Assembly (NCBI GenBank): GCA_003249035.1
Contig: QBMK01000009.1
Span: 106,528 to 170,527 of the forward strand
Source: Pseudanabaena sp.
Lineage (GTDB): Bacteria > Cyanobacteriota > Cyanobacteriia > Pseudanabaenales > Pseudanabaenaceae
DNA: 64,000 nt
Direction of reading: 5' to 3'
Of the stretch, positions 19,188-28,857 are shown in pieces; the first letter of the stretch is position 1; each line of letters opens with the position of its first letter. The notes beneath the pieces are model-generated. The model was not told the origin of the DNA, did no database searches, and saw nothing but the letters and a program-made list of their open reading frames with translations. The translations under genes were made by a program, and so were the position numbers.

Positions 19188-19230
19188 CCAAAAAAGAAAG
19201 GCAGCGCTATGCGCTGTCTTTCTTTTTTGG
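19188..19230 (+). terminator. Intrinsic terminator after the lipoprotein gene
   Basis: CCAAAAAAGAAAG and CTTTCTTTTTTGG pair, as do CAGCGC and GCGCTG around a TAT loop; G and T oppose each other at the joint. A T run follows the stem. It separates the lipoprotein gene from cbiD. Confidence 0.88.
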
Positions 19231-19248
19231 TTCACTATAATCGAATAT

Positions 19249-20283
19249 ATGAAATCTGGTTACACTCTTCCCGTATTTGCGATCGCTGCTGCTAAGGCTG
19301 CAATTCTTGCCATCCAAAGAAAGAACGCAACTTCTATAGATCTCGATCTACTAGAATCTAGGTCAGGCGAAGTGGAAATCATTCAAAGTGCAATTATTGA
19401 TGAAAATACTGCCCTTGCGATCGCTGTCAGTGACCCAGGCGACAATCTCGATCTGACCGCAGGAACTCCTGTCTGGGCATTGGTAAAATTAGAACCTTTA
19501 GGTACAAAACGAATAGTTTTAGAAGCAGGAGAAGGCTTGGGGCGAACCGCGAGTGGAGAGCCCGCTATCTATCAATTAGCGCGAGATCTAGCAGAAGTTA
19601 ATCTCTTACCGCTACTTCCAGAGCATCTCACTGCTAGAATTAGATTTGTTTTGCCTGAAGGGAAAGCATTAGCTAAACGCACTTCTAATGCTGCTTTTGG
19701 CATTCTTGAGGGGCTATCATTATTAGGAACTTCCGCGATATCAAAGCCTCTTTCTGTGGAAGATAAGCTCGAAGAATTTCGCGTCGATTTACGTTCTAAA
19801 GCTGAAAAGTCTCATGAGATCGCTTTCTATATTGGCGCAAATGGTTATCAAGTTGCTCAAAATCTTGGTTTTCTCAATTCGCAATTAGTCCAGACCGCAA
19901 ATTGGGTTGGAGCGATGTTAGTAGAAGCTGCGCTCCTAGGTGTAACTTCGATTACTCTTGTTGGCTATCATGGCAAGTTGCTAAAACTTGCAGGGGGAAT
20001 TTTTAATACTTCTAGCCACTTAGCTGATGCCAGAGTTGATATTTTAGTTAGAGCAGCAGTTCACGAGAATTTACCGATCGCATTAATTCAAGAAATAGAG
20101 AGATCTCCTACTGCTGAATCCGTTCATAAGTTATTAATCAAACATGGCTGCGATCGTGTGATTTTCCAATATCTCACCGAGCAAATTACGCAACGGGCTA
20201 CAGCTTATGTGCAGAAATATACGGATCGCAAAATAGAGATCAAAACGATCTTGTGCGATCGCTTAGGACAGTTAGTTGTCTAA
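19249..20283 (+). CDS. cbiD: Cobalt-precorrin-5B (C1)-methyltransferase
   Basis: The 344-residue protein has the CbiD hallmarks: MKSGYTLPVFAIAAAKAA at the N-terminus, the VSDPGDNLDLTAGTPVW segment (about 65-80), EAGEGLGR (about 99), and the FYIGANGYQVAQNLGF core (about 195). It methylates C1 of the corrin ring in the anaerobic-type cobalamin pathway. It is followed 45 bases later by cobM, and a CbiX-like chelatase occurs at 53075, so the organism appears to make a corrinoid. No cobalamin riboswitch is visible in the short space upstream. Confidence 0.95.
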   Translation: MKSGYTLPVFAIAAAKAAILAIQRKNATSIDLDLLESRSGEVEIIQSAIIDENTALAIAVSDPGDNLDLTAGTPVWALVKLEPLGTKRIVLEAGEGLGRTASGEPAIYQLARDLAEVNLLPLLPEHLTARIRFVLPEGKALAKRTSNAAFGILEGLSLLGTSAISKPLSVEDKLEEFRVDLRSKAEKSHEIAFYIGANGYQVAQNLGFLNSQLVQTANWVGAMLVEAALLGVTSITLVGYHGKLLKLAGGIFNTSSHLADARVDILVRAAVHENLPIALIQEIERSPTAESVHKLLIKHGCDRVIFQYLTEQITQRATAYVQKYTDRKIEIKTILCDRLGQLVV

Positions 20284-20327
20284 GATAAAGACAGCACAAA
20301 GCACTGCTTTTATCTTAGAGATTTGTA

Positions 20328-21086
20328 ATGAACCCAGTCTATATTGTCGGCGCAGGGCCTGGTGACCCTGATTTAATTACAGTTAAGGGCCGTAACCTCT
20401 TAACCAAAGCCGATGTGATCGTTTATGCTAATTCGCTCATTCCTGACTCTATGCTGCAATTTTGTCGTGCTGATGCCGAAATCATTCCCACCGCTAGCAA
20501 ATCTCTAGAAGAGATTTTAGAAGTTATGATCGACAGAGTGCGATCGCATAAATTAGTAGTCCGTTTGCACGATGGCGATCCTAGCTTATACGGTGCGATT
20601 CAAGAACAAATAGTAGCTCTAGCTGAAGCCGAAATTCCCTTTGAAATCATCCCTGGAGTTAGTGCATTTCAACTAGCAGCAGCAAGATTACAAGTAGAAC
20701 TAACTGTTCCTGAACTGGTACAAACGATTATCCTCACGCGCATTAGTGGACGCACTCAAGTTCCTCACAAAGAAGAATTATCGAGTCTTGCGGCCCATCA
20801 AGCCTCATTATGTCTATATCTCAGCGCTCACCATGTAGAAAATGCTCAGTTAAAATTAATGGAGCATTATCCAGCCAATACCACCGTAGCAATTTGCTAT
20901 CGTTTAGGATGGGAAGATGAAAAGATTTTAACTGTTCCTCTCTCAGATATGGCAGCTGTCACGCAGAAAGAGAACTTAACAAGAACTACACTATTTGTTA
21001 TTAGCCCTGCATTAAGCAATTTAAGAACTAGAACGAAAGAGCGATCGCAGTTATATAGTTCCCATTACAAACGTCTTTTTCGGTAA
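20328..21086 (+). CDS. cobM: Precorrin-4 C(11)-methyltransferase
   Basis: This 252-residue SAM-dependent tetrapyrrole methylase starts with VYIVGAGPGDPDLITVKGRN, the N-terminal SAM-site glycine motif. The second signature, VVRLHDGDPSLYGAIQEQ, is near residue 85, and IPGVSAFQLAAA near 113. The C-terminal TRTTLFVISPAL is family-typical. It adds the C11 methyl group during corrin ring contraction (CbiF in the anaerobic naming). Its position after cbiD supports co-expression. Confidence 0.95.
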   Translation: MNPVYIVGAGPGDPDLITVKGRNLLTKADVIVYANSLIPDSMLQFCRADAEIIPTASKSLEEILEVMIDRVRSHKLVVRLHDGDPSLYGAIQEQIVALAEAEIPFEIIPGVSAFQLAAARLQVELTVPELVQTIILTRISGRTQVPHKEELSSLAAHQASLCLYLSAHHVENAQLKLMEHYPANTTVAICYRLGWEDEKILTVPLSDMAAVTQKENLTRTTLFVISPALSNLRTRTKERSQLYSSHYKRLFR

Positions 21087-21137
21087 AGTTAAAGGGAGAA
21101 ATTATTCAGTAAGATCGCCATAGCGCTTTTCCAGCAA

Positions 21138-21185
21138 GCGATGAGGTTGTTGCCCCCACCTTTGGCGGGGCAACAACCTCATCGC
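21138..21185. terminator. 19-base perfect hairpin after cobM
   Basis: Arms 21138-21156 and 21167-21185 pair perfectly. The stem is GC-rich with no T run, so termination would need a factor, or it is another repeat. It lies between cobM and the cyclo-ligase gene. Confidence 0.6.
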
Positions 21186-21234
21186 CAAATAGATTTGTTG
21201 ATAGATACTAAATGATCGTTTAAATGATCGCCTT

Positions 21235-21789
21235 ATGCCAGATTTGCCCCAAACAAAAAAACAACTTAGACGAACATTGCTTACTCAACGCTGCCAAATT
21301 CCTAATGAAATTTGGCAACAAAAAAGTCAAGTACAATGTGATCGCATTGCAAATTGGCATATCTTCCAAGAGGCAAAAAAAATTTTAGCTTTCACTAGTT
21401 TTCGCCAAGAGCCAGATTTAAGTCAGCTTTGGCAAAGATTTTCTGACAAAACTTGGGGGTTTTCGCGTTGCGTGGACAAAGATCTCATTTGGCATAAAGT
21501 CGCGATCACAGATTTTGAGAGCAATATGCGATCGAGAGCATTTGGCATCCTTGAGCCTTGTCATGACTTACCCCTAATGTCTTTAGAAGATATCGATTTG
21601 ATTTTGATACCTGCTGTAGCTTGCGATCGCCGAGGTTATCGATTGGGCTATGGTGGTGGCTTTTACGATCGCTGGTTGCCATGCTCGCAAGGCATTAAAG
21701 CAGGAATTATTTTTGATCAGTTTTATCTAGAGGTGCTTCCCACTGAGCCTTGGGACATGCCACTAGATACGATCATTACCGAAATATAA
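21235..21789 (+). CDS. 5-formyltetrahydrofolate cyclo-ligase
   Basis: This 184-residue member of the 5-FTHF cyclo-ligase family converts 5-formyl-THF to 5,10-methenyl-THF using ATP, salvaging inhibitory folate. The N-terminal KKQLRRTLLTQR supplies basic residues near ATP. The Asp/Gly-rich signature is clear in IPAVACDRRGYRLGYGGGFYDRWL (first part about 140, YGGGFYDR about 155). The start at 21235 keeps the conserved N-terminal helix. The stop codon lies inside the first arm of an interleaved inverted repeat at 21779-21836. folD, another C1-folate gene, is 2.5 kb downstream. Confidence 0.93.
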   Translation: MPDLPQTKKQLRRTLLTQRCQIPNEIWQQKSQVQCDRIANWHIFQEAKKILAFTSFRQEPDLSQLWQRFSDKTWGFSRCVDKDLIWHKVAITDFESNMRSRAFGILEPCHDLPLMSLEDIDLILIPAVACDRRGYRLGYGGGFYDRWLPCSQGIKAGIIFDQFYLEVLPTEPWDMPLDTIITEI

Positions 21790-21836
21790 AGGCGGTGCGA
21801 AGCGTCGATCTTTATATTTCGGCTGCTTCGCACCGC
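21779..21836. repeat. Interleaved inverted repeats (A-B-A'-B')
   Basis: Arm A (21779-21791, CCGAAATATAAAG) pairs with A' at 21810-21822. Arm B (21792-21803, GCGGTGCGAAGC) pairs with B' at 21825-21836. The order is A, B, A', B', so both stems cannot form as simple nested hairpins; they are either alternatives or a pseudoknot. The stop codon of the cyclo-ligase gene lies within A. Confidence 0.85.
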
Positions 21837-21885
21837 AAGCAATGTACGGTAAGCCGATCTAGTTCCATAGTCATTTCGCAGTATA

Positions 21886-21912
21886 TTAGCACTCAGTGAG
21901 ACAGAGTGCTAA
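21886..21912. promoter_or_regulatory. CIRCE operator upstream of groES
   Basis: The sequence TTAGCACTC, nine bases, GAGTGCTAA matches the CIRCE consensus exactly. It is the binding site of HrcA, encoded at 45366-46430 in this window. It overlaps a TATATT that could be a -10 box, so HrcA binding would block transcription until heat stress. Confidence 0.96.
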
Positions 21913-21996
21913 AGCACGCAACATGTGACAAAATTTAACCCTTGAGTCATTGCTTGCAAAGTCTGCTCTGATTAGATTTTAAGGAGGTATAGCATA

Positions 21997-22308
21997 GTGG
22001 CATCGTTAACTCTAAATACTGGTACATTACAACCCCTAGGCGATCGCCTATTGGTTAAAGTAGCATCCAAAGAAGAAAAGACTGTTGGCGGTATTTTCTT
22101 GCCAGACACTGCCCAAGAGAAACCCCAAGTCGGCGAAGTAACTGCTGTTGGTCCTGGCGCACGAAATGACAAAGGTACGCGCGTTGCTCTAGAAGTCAAA
22201 GCAGGTGACAAAGTTTTGTATTCCAAGTATGCAGGCACTGAAGTCAAAATTGATAGCGTTGATTATCTACTACTTGCAGAAAGAGATATTCTCGCGATCG
22301 TTGAATAA
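21997..22308 (+). CDS. groES: Co-chaperonin GroES
   Basis: The 103-residue protein has the GroES fold: [19 protein letters not shown] at the N-terminus, the mobile loop [11 protein letters not shown] that docks on GroEL (about 30-40), and [17 protein letters not shown] near the C-terminus. The start codon is GTG at 21997, supported by a strong AAGGAGGT 9-16 bases upstream. It forms the heptameric lid of the GroEL chamber. The operon is groES-groEL with a 62-base gap and is controlled by CIRCE. Confidence 0.98.
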   Translation: MASLTLNTGTLQPLGDRLLVKVASKEEKTVGGIFLPDTAQEKPQVGEVTAVGPGARNDKGTRVALEVKAGDKVLYSKYAGTEVKIDSVDYLLLAERDILAIVE

Positions 22309-22364
22309 GTGAATTGACTTGTACAAATCTTAAGTCAAAACAATCAAACCAATTACCAAACTAA

Positions 22365-24050
<1,686 letters not shown>

Positions 24051-24110
24051 TCATCGTCCACACTTTCAAAAAAAGGCAAGGTTGTACTTTAATGCAGCAC
24101 AGCCCCCTTA

Positions 24111-24208
24111 TATAGTTACAGTCACTTGTCTTTGGACAAATCAAAACATAAGAAATGATTAGCGGCGCAGAGCGCCGCTAATCATTTCTTATGTTTTATG
24201 TCTTATTC
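24111..24208 (+). repeat. Hairpin element with TATAGTTACAGTCACT flank, copy F1
   Basis: The inner palindrome has two 26-base perfect arms (24143-24168 and 24172-24197) with an AGA loop flanked by GC pairs. The left flank from 24111 is nearly identical to that of the copy at 35089. It follows groEL and could terminate it, but no T run follows directly. Confidence 0.85.
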
Positions 24209-24340
24209 CATTTTTTGAAAGCTTTAAATGCAAGTGAATTTAATAATTGCTAAAATTTGCAATGAATCTTCTAATGCATATTTTCTGGCTTCATTTTTAT
24301 ACGATACAATTGCCTAGATAGTAGGTAATGTTCGCGAATT

Positions 24341-25240
24341 ATGGCAGTAATTATTGACGGCAAGGCTCTTGCTAAGAAGATGCAAAAAGCGATCGCTGAG
24401 GAGGTTGCCAAGTTACAGACAAAATATGGACGTCCTCCGGGGTTAGCGGTGCTGATGGTAGGCGACAATCCTGCTAGTGCTGCCTATGTGAGAAATAAAG
24501 AAACTGCTTGCCATAAAGCGGGGATTGCCTCCTTTGGCAAACATTTTTCTGCTAGTGTCACTCAGAATGATTTAGAGCAGGTTATCGATGAGCTAAATGC
24601 CGACGATCGCGTAGATGGTATTTTGATTCAGTTGCCTTTGCCAGAAAATTTAGATGCCATCTCCTTATTAAATCGCCTCGATCCTGATAAAGATGCCGAT
24701 GGATTACACCCAAATAACATGGGTAAATTAGTAAGAGGTGAAGTTGGCTTGCGAAGTTGTACTCCTGCTGGAGTAATAGAGTTATTAGCCGAAGCCAAGA
24801 TTGATATTGCAGGTAAAAATGCTGTTGTCCTCGGGCGCAGTATTCTTGTCGGGAAGCCAGTCGCCTTAATGCTGCTCGAAGAAAATGCTACTGTGACCAT
24901 TGCCCATTCGCGTACTAAAAATCTTGCCGAGATGACCCGCAAAGCAGACATCTTAATTGCCGCGATCGGTAAACCTGAGTTTGTGACTGCTGAAATGGTC
25001 AAGCATGATGCTGTCGTAATCGATGTAGGCATTAACCGCATCACTGACTACGAAGGTAAATCTCGCTTAGTAGGTGATGTGGACTATGCCAGTGTCAGTG
25101 AAGTTGCCTCATATATTACGCCCGTCCCAGGTGGTGTTGGCCCCATGACTGTCACCATGCTCCTGCATAATACGGTTTGGAGCTACAAAGAAAAAGTAAA
25201 AAAGACAAACTTGGGGTTGCGATCGCAAGTCATTGCATAA
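24341..25240 (+). CDS. folD: Bifunctional methylene-THF dehydrogenase / methenyl-THF cyclohydrolase
   Basis: The 299-residue protein interconverts 5,10-methylene-, methenyl- and 10-formyl-THF with NADP. Signature 1, the Tyr/Lys pair in [16 protein letters not shown] (about 48-60), and [10 protein letters not shown] (about 98) are present. The NADP site is [20 protein letters not shown], and signature 2 is [15 protein letters not shown] near residue 260. Length is typical. It feeds purine, fMet-tRNA and thymidylate synthesis. Confidence 0.97.
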   Translation: MAVIIDGKALAKKMQKAIAEEVAKLQTKYGRPPGLAVLMVGDNPASAAYVRNKETACHKAGIASFGKHFSASVTQNDLEQVIDELNADDRVDGILIQLPLPENLDAISLLNRLDPDKDADGLHPNNMGKLVRGEVGLRSCTPAGVIELLAEAKIDIAGKNAVVLGRSILVGKPVALMLLEENATVTIAHSRTKNLAEMTRKADILIAAIGKPEFVTAEMVKHDAVVIDVGINRITDYEGKSRLVGDVDYASVSEVASYITPVPGGVGPMTVTMLLHNTVWSYKEKVKKTNLGLRSQVIA

Positions 25241-25317
25241 TATACATTCTGGATATTGTCTGGAGTTTTTGCCCCAACTCCAGTAATTAGTTATTGTTGA
25301 AACCACTGAAGCCAGCC

Positions 25318-26229
25318 ATGCCCCAAACATTGACCGAAACAGTCGCATTTAATTTAGATAAGTATTTACGCGATCGCAAACAAGATGTTGAAGCCGCCCT
25401 TGATGCTTCGATCTCTATAACCTATCCCGAAAAAATTTACGAATCCATGCGTTACTCGCTTATGGCTGGTGGTAAGCGCTTACGCCCTATTCTTTGCCTT
25501 GCTGCAAATGAATTATTGGGAGGCGATCGCGCTTCGGCAATGCCCACTGCCTGCGCCATGGAAATGGTACATACCATGTCTTTGATTCATGACGATCTGC
25601 CAGCGATGGACAATGATGATTTTCGACGTGGCAAACTGACAAATCACAAGGTTTATGGCGATGATATTGCGATTTTGGCGGGGGACGCTCTACTTGCCTA
25701 CGCTTTTGAATTTATTGCGGCACAAACTAAAAATGTCCCACCTGAGAATATTTTAAAGGCGATCGCCCATCTTGGTCATGCTGTCGCAGCGACAGGTTTA
25801 GTAGGCGGTCAAGTTGTTGACCTAGAATGTGAAGGTAAGTTAGATGTGACTGCTGAAACTCTTACATTCATTCATATTCACAAAACAGCTGCTTTGCTTG
25901 AGTCTTGTGTCATATGTGGAGCATTATTAGCAGGTGCAAATGATACTGACATTAAGCGTTTATCTATCTATGCTAATAACATCGGTTTGGCTTTTCAAAT
26001 CATTGATGACATCTTAGACATCACTGCCACTTCTGAACAACTTGGTAAAACTGCTGGTAAAGATATCGCCGCCCAAAAAGTTACTTACCCTAGCTTGTGG
26101 GGAATCGAAACCTCTCAGCAAAAAGCTCAGGAACTGGTGGAGCAAGCCAAAGCTCAACTTGTCAGTTACGGCGATGCGGCTCTACCACTTATGGCTCTTG
26201 CCGATTACATCACTTCTCGAAAAAACTAA
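25318..26229 (+). CDS. crtE: Geranylgeranyl/farnesyl diphosphate synthase
   Basis: The ATG at 25318 gives 303 residues ([17 protein letters not shown]). An earlier TTG at 25294 is less likely. The trans-prenyltransferase aspartate motifs are intact: [18 protein letters not shown] (first DDxxD, about 95-110) and FQIIDDILD (second, about 230). GGKRLRP near residue 50 binds isopentenyl diphosphate. In cyanobacteria this gene supplies geranylgeranyl diphosphate for carotenoids, chlorophyll phytyl and quinones. The chain length made cannot be fixed from the motif alone. It is followed by the PAP2-like gene. Confidence 0.93.
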   Translation: MPQTLTETVAFNLDKYLRDRKQDVEAALDASISITYPEKIYESMRYSLMAGGKRLRPILCLAANELLGGDRASAMPTACAMEMVHTMSLIHDDLPAMDNDDFRRGKLTNHKVYGDDIAILAGDALLAYAFEFIAAQTKNVPPENILKAIAHLGHAVAATGLVGGQVVDLECEGKLDVTAETLTFIHIHKTAALLESCVICGALLAGANDTDIKRLSIYANNIGLAFQIIDDILDITATSEQLGKTAGKDIAAQKVTYPSLWGIETSQQKAQELVEQAKAQLVSYGDAALPLMALADYITSRKN

Positions 26230-26281
26230 ACTCTAAATTTTAAGTTCTACCATTCTCTTCCCCCTAATTTTTGCAATTGAT

Positions 26282-26722
26282 ATGAACATGCATCCTGTTG
26301 GCGAAATCCTCGATAACCAAGTTCTACTAATTGCTCTATGTTCCAGCCTAACCGCTCAACTACTCAAACTGTTTATTGAGTTAGCTCAATTTCGAACAAT
26401 TAGGCTTAAGGTACTATTTGAAACAGGGGGAATGCCTAGCTCTCACTCGGCATTAGTCTCGGCACTTGCCACAGGCATTGGGCGGACTCAAGGATGGGAT
26501 ACTCCTCAATTTGCGATCGCTACAGTTTTTGCATTTATCGTTATGTACGATGCTGCAGGTATCCGCCGCGCCGCAGGTAAGCAAGCAAAAGTTCTTAACC
26601 AAATTATGGTGGAAGTGTTTGAAGAAGAACATGATCCTCTCAAAGAGCTATTAGGTCATACCCCTGCCCAAGTTGTTGCAGGCTCAATCTTAGGGATCGG
26701 GCTTATGTGGTGGTTCCTATAG
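26282..26722 (+). CDS. Divergent PAP2 family protein (DUF212)
   Basis: The 146-residue membrane protein has four predicted helices. The family's active-site-like signature is GGMPSSHSALVSALATGIG (about 43-61), followed by FIVMYDAAGIRRAAGKQA and the C-terminal ELLGHTPAQVVAGSILGI. These match the DUF212/divergent PAP2 family found in cyanobacteria and plants, whose substrate is undefined; a prenyl or lipid phosphate is conceivable given the crtE neighbour 50 bases upstream. Confidence 0.9.
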   Translation: MNMHPVGEILDNQVLLIALCSSLTAQLLKLFIELAQFRTIRLKVLFETGGMPSSHSALVSALATGIGRTQGWDTPQFAIATVFAFIVMYDAAGIRRAAGKQAKVLNQIMVEVFEEEHDPLKELLGHTPAQVVAGSILGIGLMWWFL

Positions 26723-26783
26723 GTTGCGATCGCTACTCACTTCTAATCGAATAATCTCTATTCATATATTGGGAAATGAATAG

Positions 26784-26885
26784 TACCAATCCACAAAAGT
26801 GAGACGACACCTCTTTGAATTAAAAACCTAACCCTGTAAGGGTTTTAAAACCACAAAACGGCTTAGCTATTTTGTGGTTTGGTAT
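26784..26885 (+). repeat. Composite two-hairpin element, copy 2 (degenerate)
   Basis: TACCAAT at the left and TTTGGTA at the right bound a spacer with GTAAGGGTTTTAAAA. The second hairpin (CACAAAACGGC / GCTATTTTGTG) is imperfect, and the first has lost most of its pairing. It has the same orientation and layout as 36502-36604. Confidence 0.8.
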
Positions 26886-27037
26886 CAAAGATTAGCTCCC
26901 CAGAAATAGAAATTTCAGATGGGTAGGCTAAGATCATCACATTCATAAATCGAGCTAAACGGGTCTCCAAACAGTTTGTAATTGATTTAGGATTGATCCA
27001 TAGGGATTTGTGAAAAGTGCTGAGGTGAAAAAAGTTT

Positions 27038-28450
27038 GTGACTGAACTACATCAAATTGGCGAAATTATTCAGTCTCGCTACCGCATTACTAACATTCTT
27101 GGGCAAGGAGGCGTTGGTATCACATACGCAGCTCTAGATGCCCAAACAGGCGATCGCGTAGCGCTTAAGGCTTTATCATTTCGGCGAATGAATGAGTGGA
27201 AAGTGTTAGAACTATTTGAGCGTGAAGCTAAGGTGTTGGCTCAACTCGATCATCCAGCAATTCCACGGTACTTGGACTTTTTTCAGATTGATAGCGATCG
27301 CGATCGTGATTTTTATATCGTGCAGCAATTGGTGGAGGGGAAGTCTCTCGCACAGGCGATCGCCGATGGTTGGCATGGCAGTGAGGAAGACGTTAAAAAA
27401 ATTGCTGAGCAGGTTTTGGAGGTGCTGATCTATCTCCATGAACTCAAACCACCCGTGATCCATCGTGATATCAAGCCACAAAATATTCTCCTTCAGTCGA
27501 ACCTCAAAATTGCGTTGGTAGATTTTGGGGCAGTTCAAGACACCTATCGCAGTACACAAGTAGGTGGTAGTACAGTTGTTGGCACATACGGCTATATGCC
27601 ACCCGAACAATTTCGAGGCAAGGCTGTTCCCGCAACCGATCTGTATGCGCTCGGTGCAACGATTTTGTTTTTATTGACAGGGAGATCGCCTGCGGAGTTA
27701 CCTGAAATCAAGCTCAAGCTTAGTTTTCGTGACTCAGTTAATATTTCAACCCATTTTGCCGACTGGTTGGACAAAATGATTGAACCAGCGATCGAAGATC
27801 GTTTCAGTAGTGCCAAGCAATCGCTTAATGCTTTACAAAATCCGATCTTGCCGTCGCTCGAAAGCCGAATTAACGCTCTAGAAATTAGACGTTCGCTTGG
27901 CTTAACGAGCGATCTCACTACCTCTAAATATCAATATCCCAAGCCTCTCGGTAGCCGTATTGAAATAAAAAAGACGGACAGCAGTTTAAAGGTTTATATC
28001 CCGCCGGGTGGTCTGCGCGGAGATGGCATAAGCCTGCTATCATTTGCGGTTTTTTGGAATGGATTTCTGATTGTATGGACATCACTTGCCCTTAGGGCAG
28101 GTTTTTTTGCGATGCTTTTCTCAATTCCTTTTTGGGTTGTCGGAATTGGTATGGCTTATCTAGGTTTATCAATTGTATTTGGCAAAGTTTGCTTGGTAAT
28201 TAGAGATCGCACTTTCAGTATTGATTGGGATGTTTTAGGGATTAAACGTCATGTCCAAGGCAAAACTCAAGATTTACGACAGATTGAACTAAAGAGTTCC
28301 TACGAAGTAAATCATCAGCCTGTAATGGAATTACGTTTAAATCAAGGCATTTATGTGCATAAATTTGGGTCGGGGTTAAGTCGTCCTGAAAAGGAATGGT
28401 TACTGCTGGAAATTAATGATTTTTTAGAGACATGGCGATCTCACCATTAA
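27038..28450 (+). CDS. Serine/threonine protein kinase with C-terminal membrane segment
   Basis: The 470-residue protein starts at GTG 27038, ten bases after GAGGTG. The kinase domain (about 12-275) has the glycine loop GQGGVGITYAALD, VALKAL, HRDIKPQNILL, VDFGAVQD and GYMPPEQFRG. A linker is followed by two adjacent hydrophobic segments (about 330-375) and a C-terminal beta-rich domain with RDRTFSIDWDVLGIKRHVQG. This C-terminal arrangement is common among cyanobacterial kinases and resembles a membrane-embedded PH-like module, but its ligand is unknown. It is monocistronic, preceded by a repeat element. Confidence 0.92.
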   Translation: MTELHQIGEIIQSRYRITNILGQGGVGITYAALDAQTGDRVALKALSFRRMNEWKVLELFEREAKVLAQLDHPAIPRYLDFFQIDSDRDRDFYIVQQLVEGKSLAQAIADGWHGSEEDVKKIAEQVLEVLIYLHELKPPVIHRDIKPQNILLQSNLKIALVDFGAVQDTYRSTQVGGSTVVGTYGYMPPEQFRGKAVPATDLYALGATILFLLTGRSPAELPEIKLKLSFRDSVNISTHFADWLDKMIEPAIEDRFSSAKQSLNALQNPILPSLESRINALEIRRSLGLTSDLTTSKYQYPKPLGSRIEIKKTDSSLKVYIPPGGLRGDGISLLSFAVFWNGFLIVWTSLALRAGFFAMLFSIPFWVVGIGMAYLGLSIVFGKVCLVIRDRTFSIDWDVLGIKRHVQGKTQDLRQIELKSSYEVNHQPVMELRLNQGIYVHKFGSGLSRPEKEWLLLEINDFLETWRSHH

Positions 28451-28857
28451 TACGAAGAGAATAAAAGCATTGCTCCCGAAAGCCTCAATTTTTTCACTTT
28501 AGTATAGTAAATTTAGGCCAAAATCAAATCAGATATTAATTTCTCATTTTCAGACAAAGAATCTTTAGGAAACTTGTCTAAGTAGCAACTACAAGCAGCC
28601 CATTTCCCTTAAACTGTGACTGACAATAAATTGCAGTAGCCACCCTGTCTACCTTTTGGATCGTAATTTTTGCAGAACCGACAATTCATAACAACTCCAT
28701 ATACCCAAAGCCAAATTTATATTCGCCGAAATTACAGTAAACTTTTGTGATTAATCTTCCTGTTTATTGTGATCGCGATCGCTATTGGGTTTAATGGCAG
28801 GCTTTAAGCCAAAAGAGTATCACCAAATCTTATCCAAGCAAATAATACAAAACGAAT
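28451..28857. other. Intergenic region, no gene seen
   Basis: About 400 AT-rich bases between the kinase and TPR genes. HIP1-like GATCGCGATCGC occurs near 28771, and a short GGCTTTAAGCC palindrome near 28799. I see no reading frame, no clear terminator and no family repeat. Confidence 0.5.

Noticed and set aside
19231..19248. Cobalamin riboswitch upstream of cbiD
   Set aside because: Only 18 bases separate the preceding terminator from the cbiD start; a B12 element would not fit.
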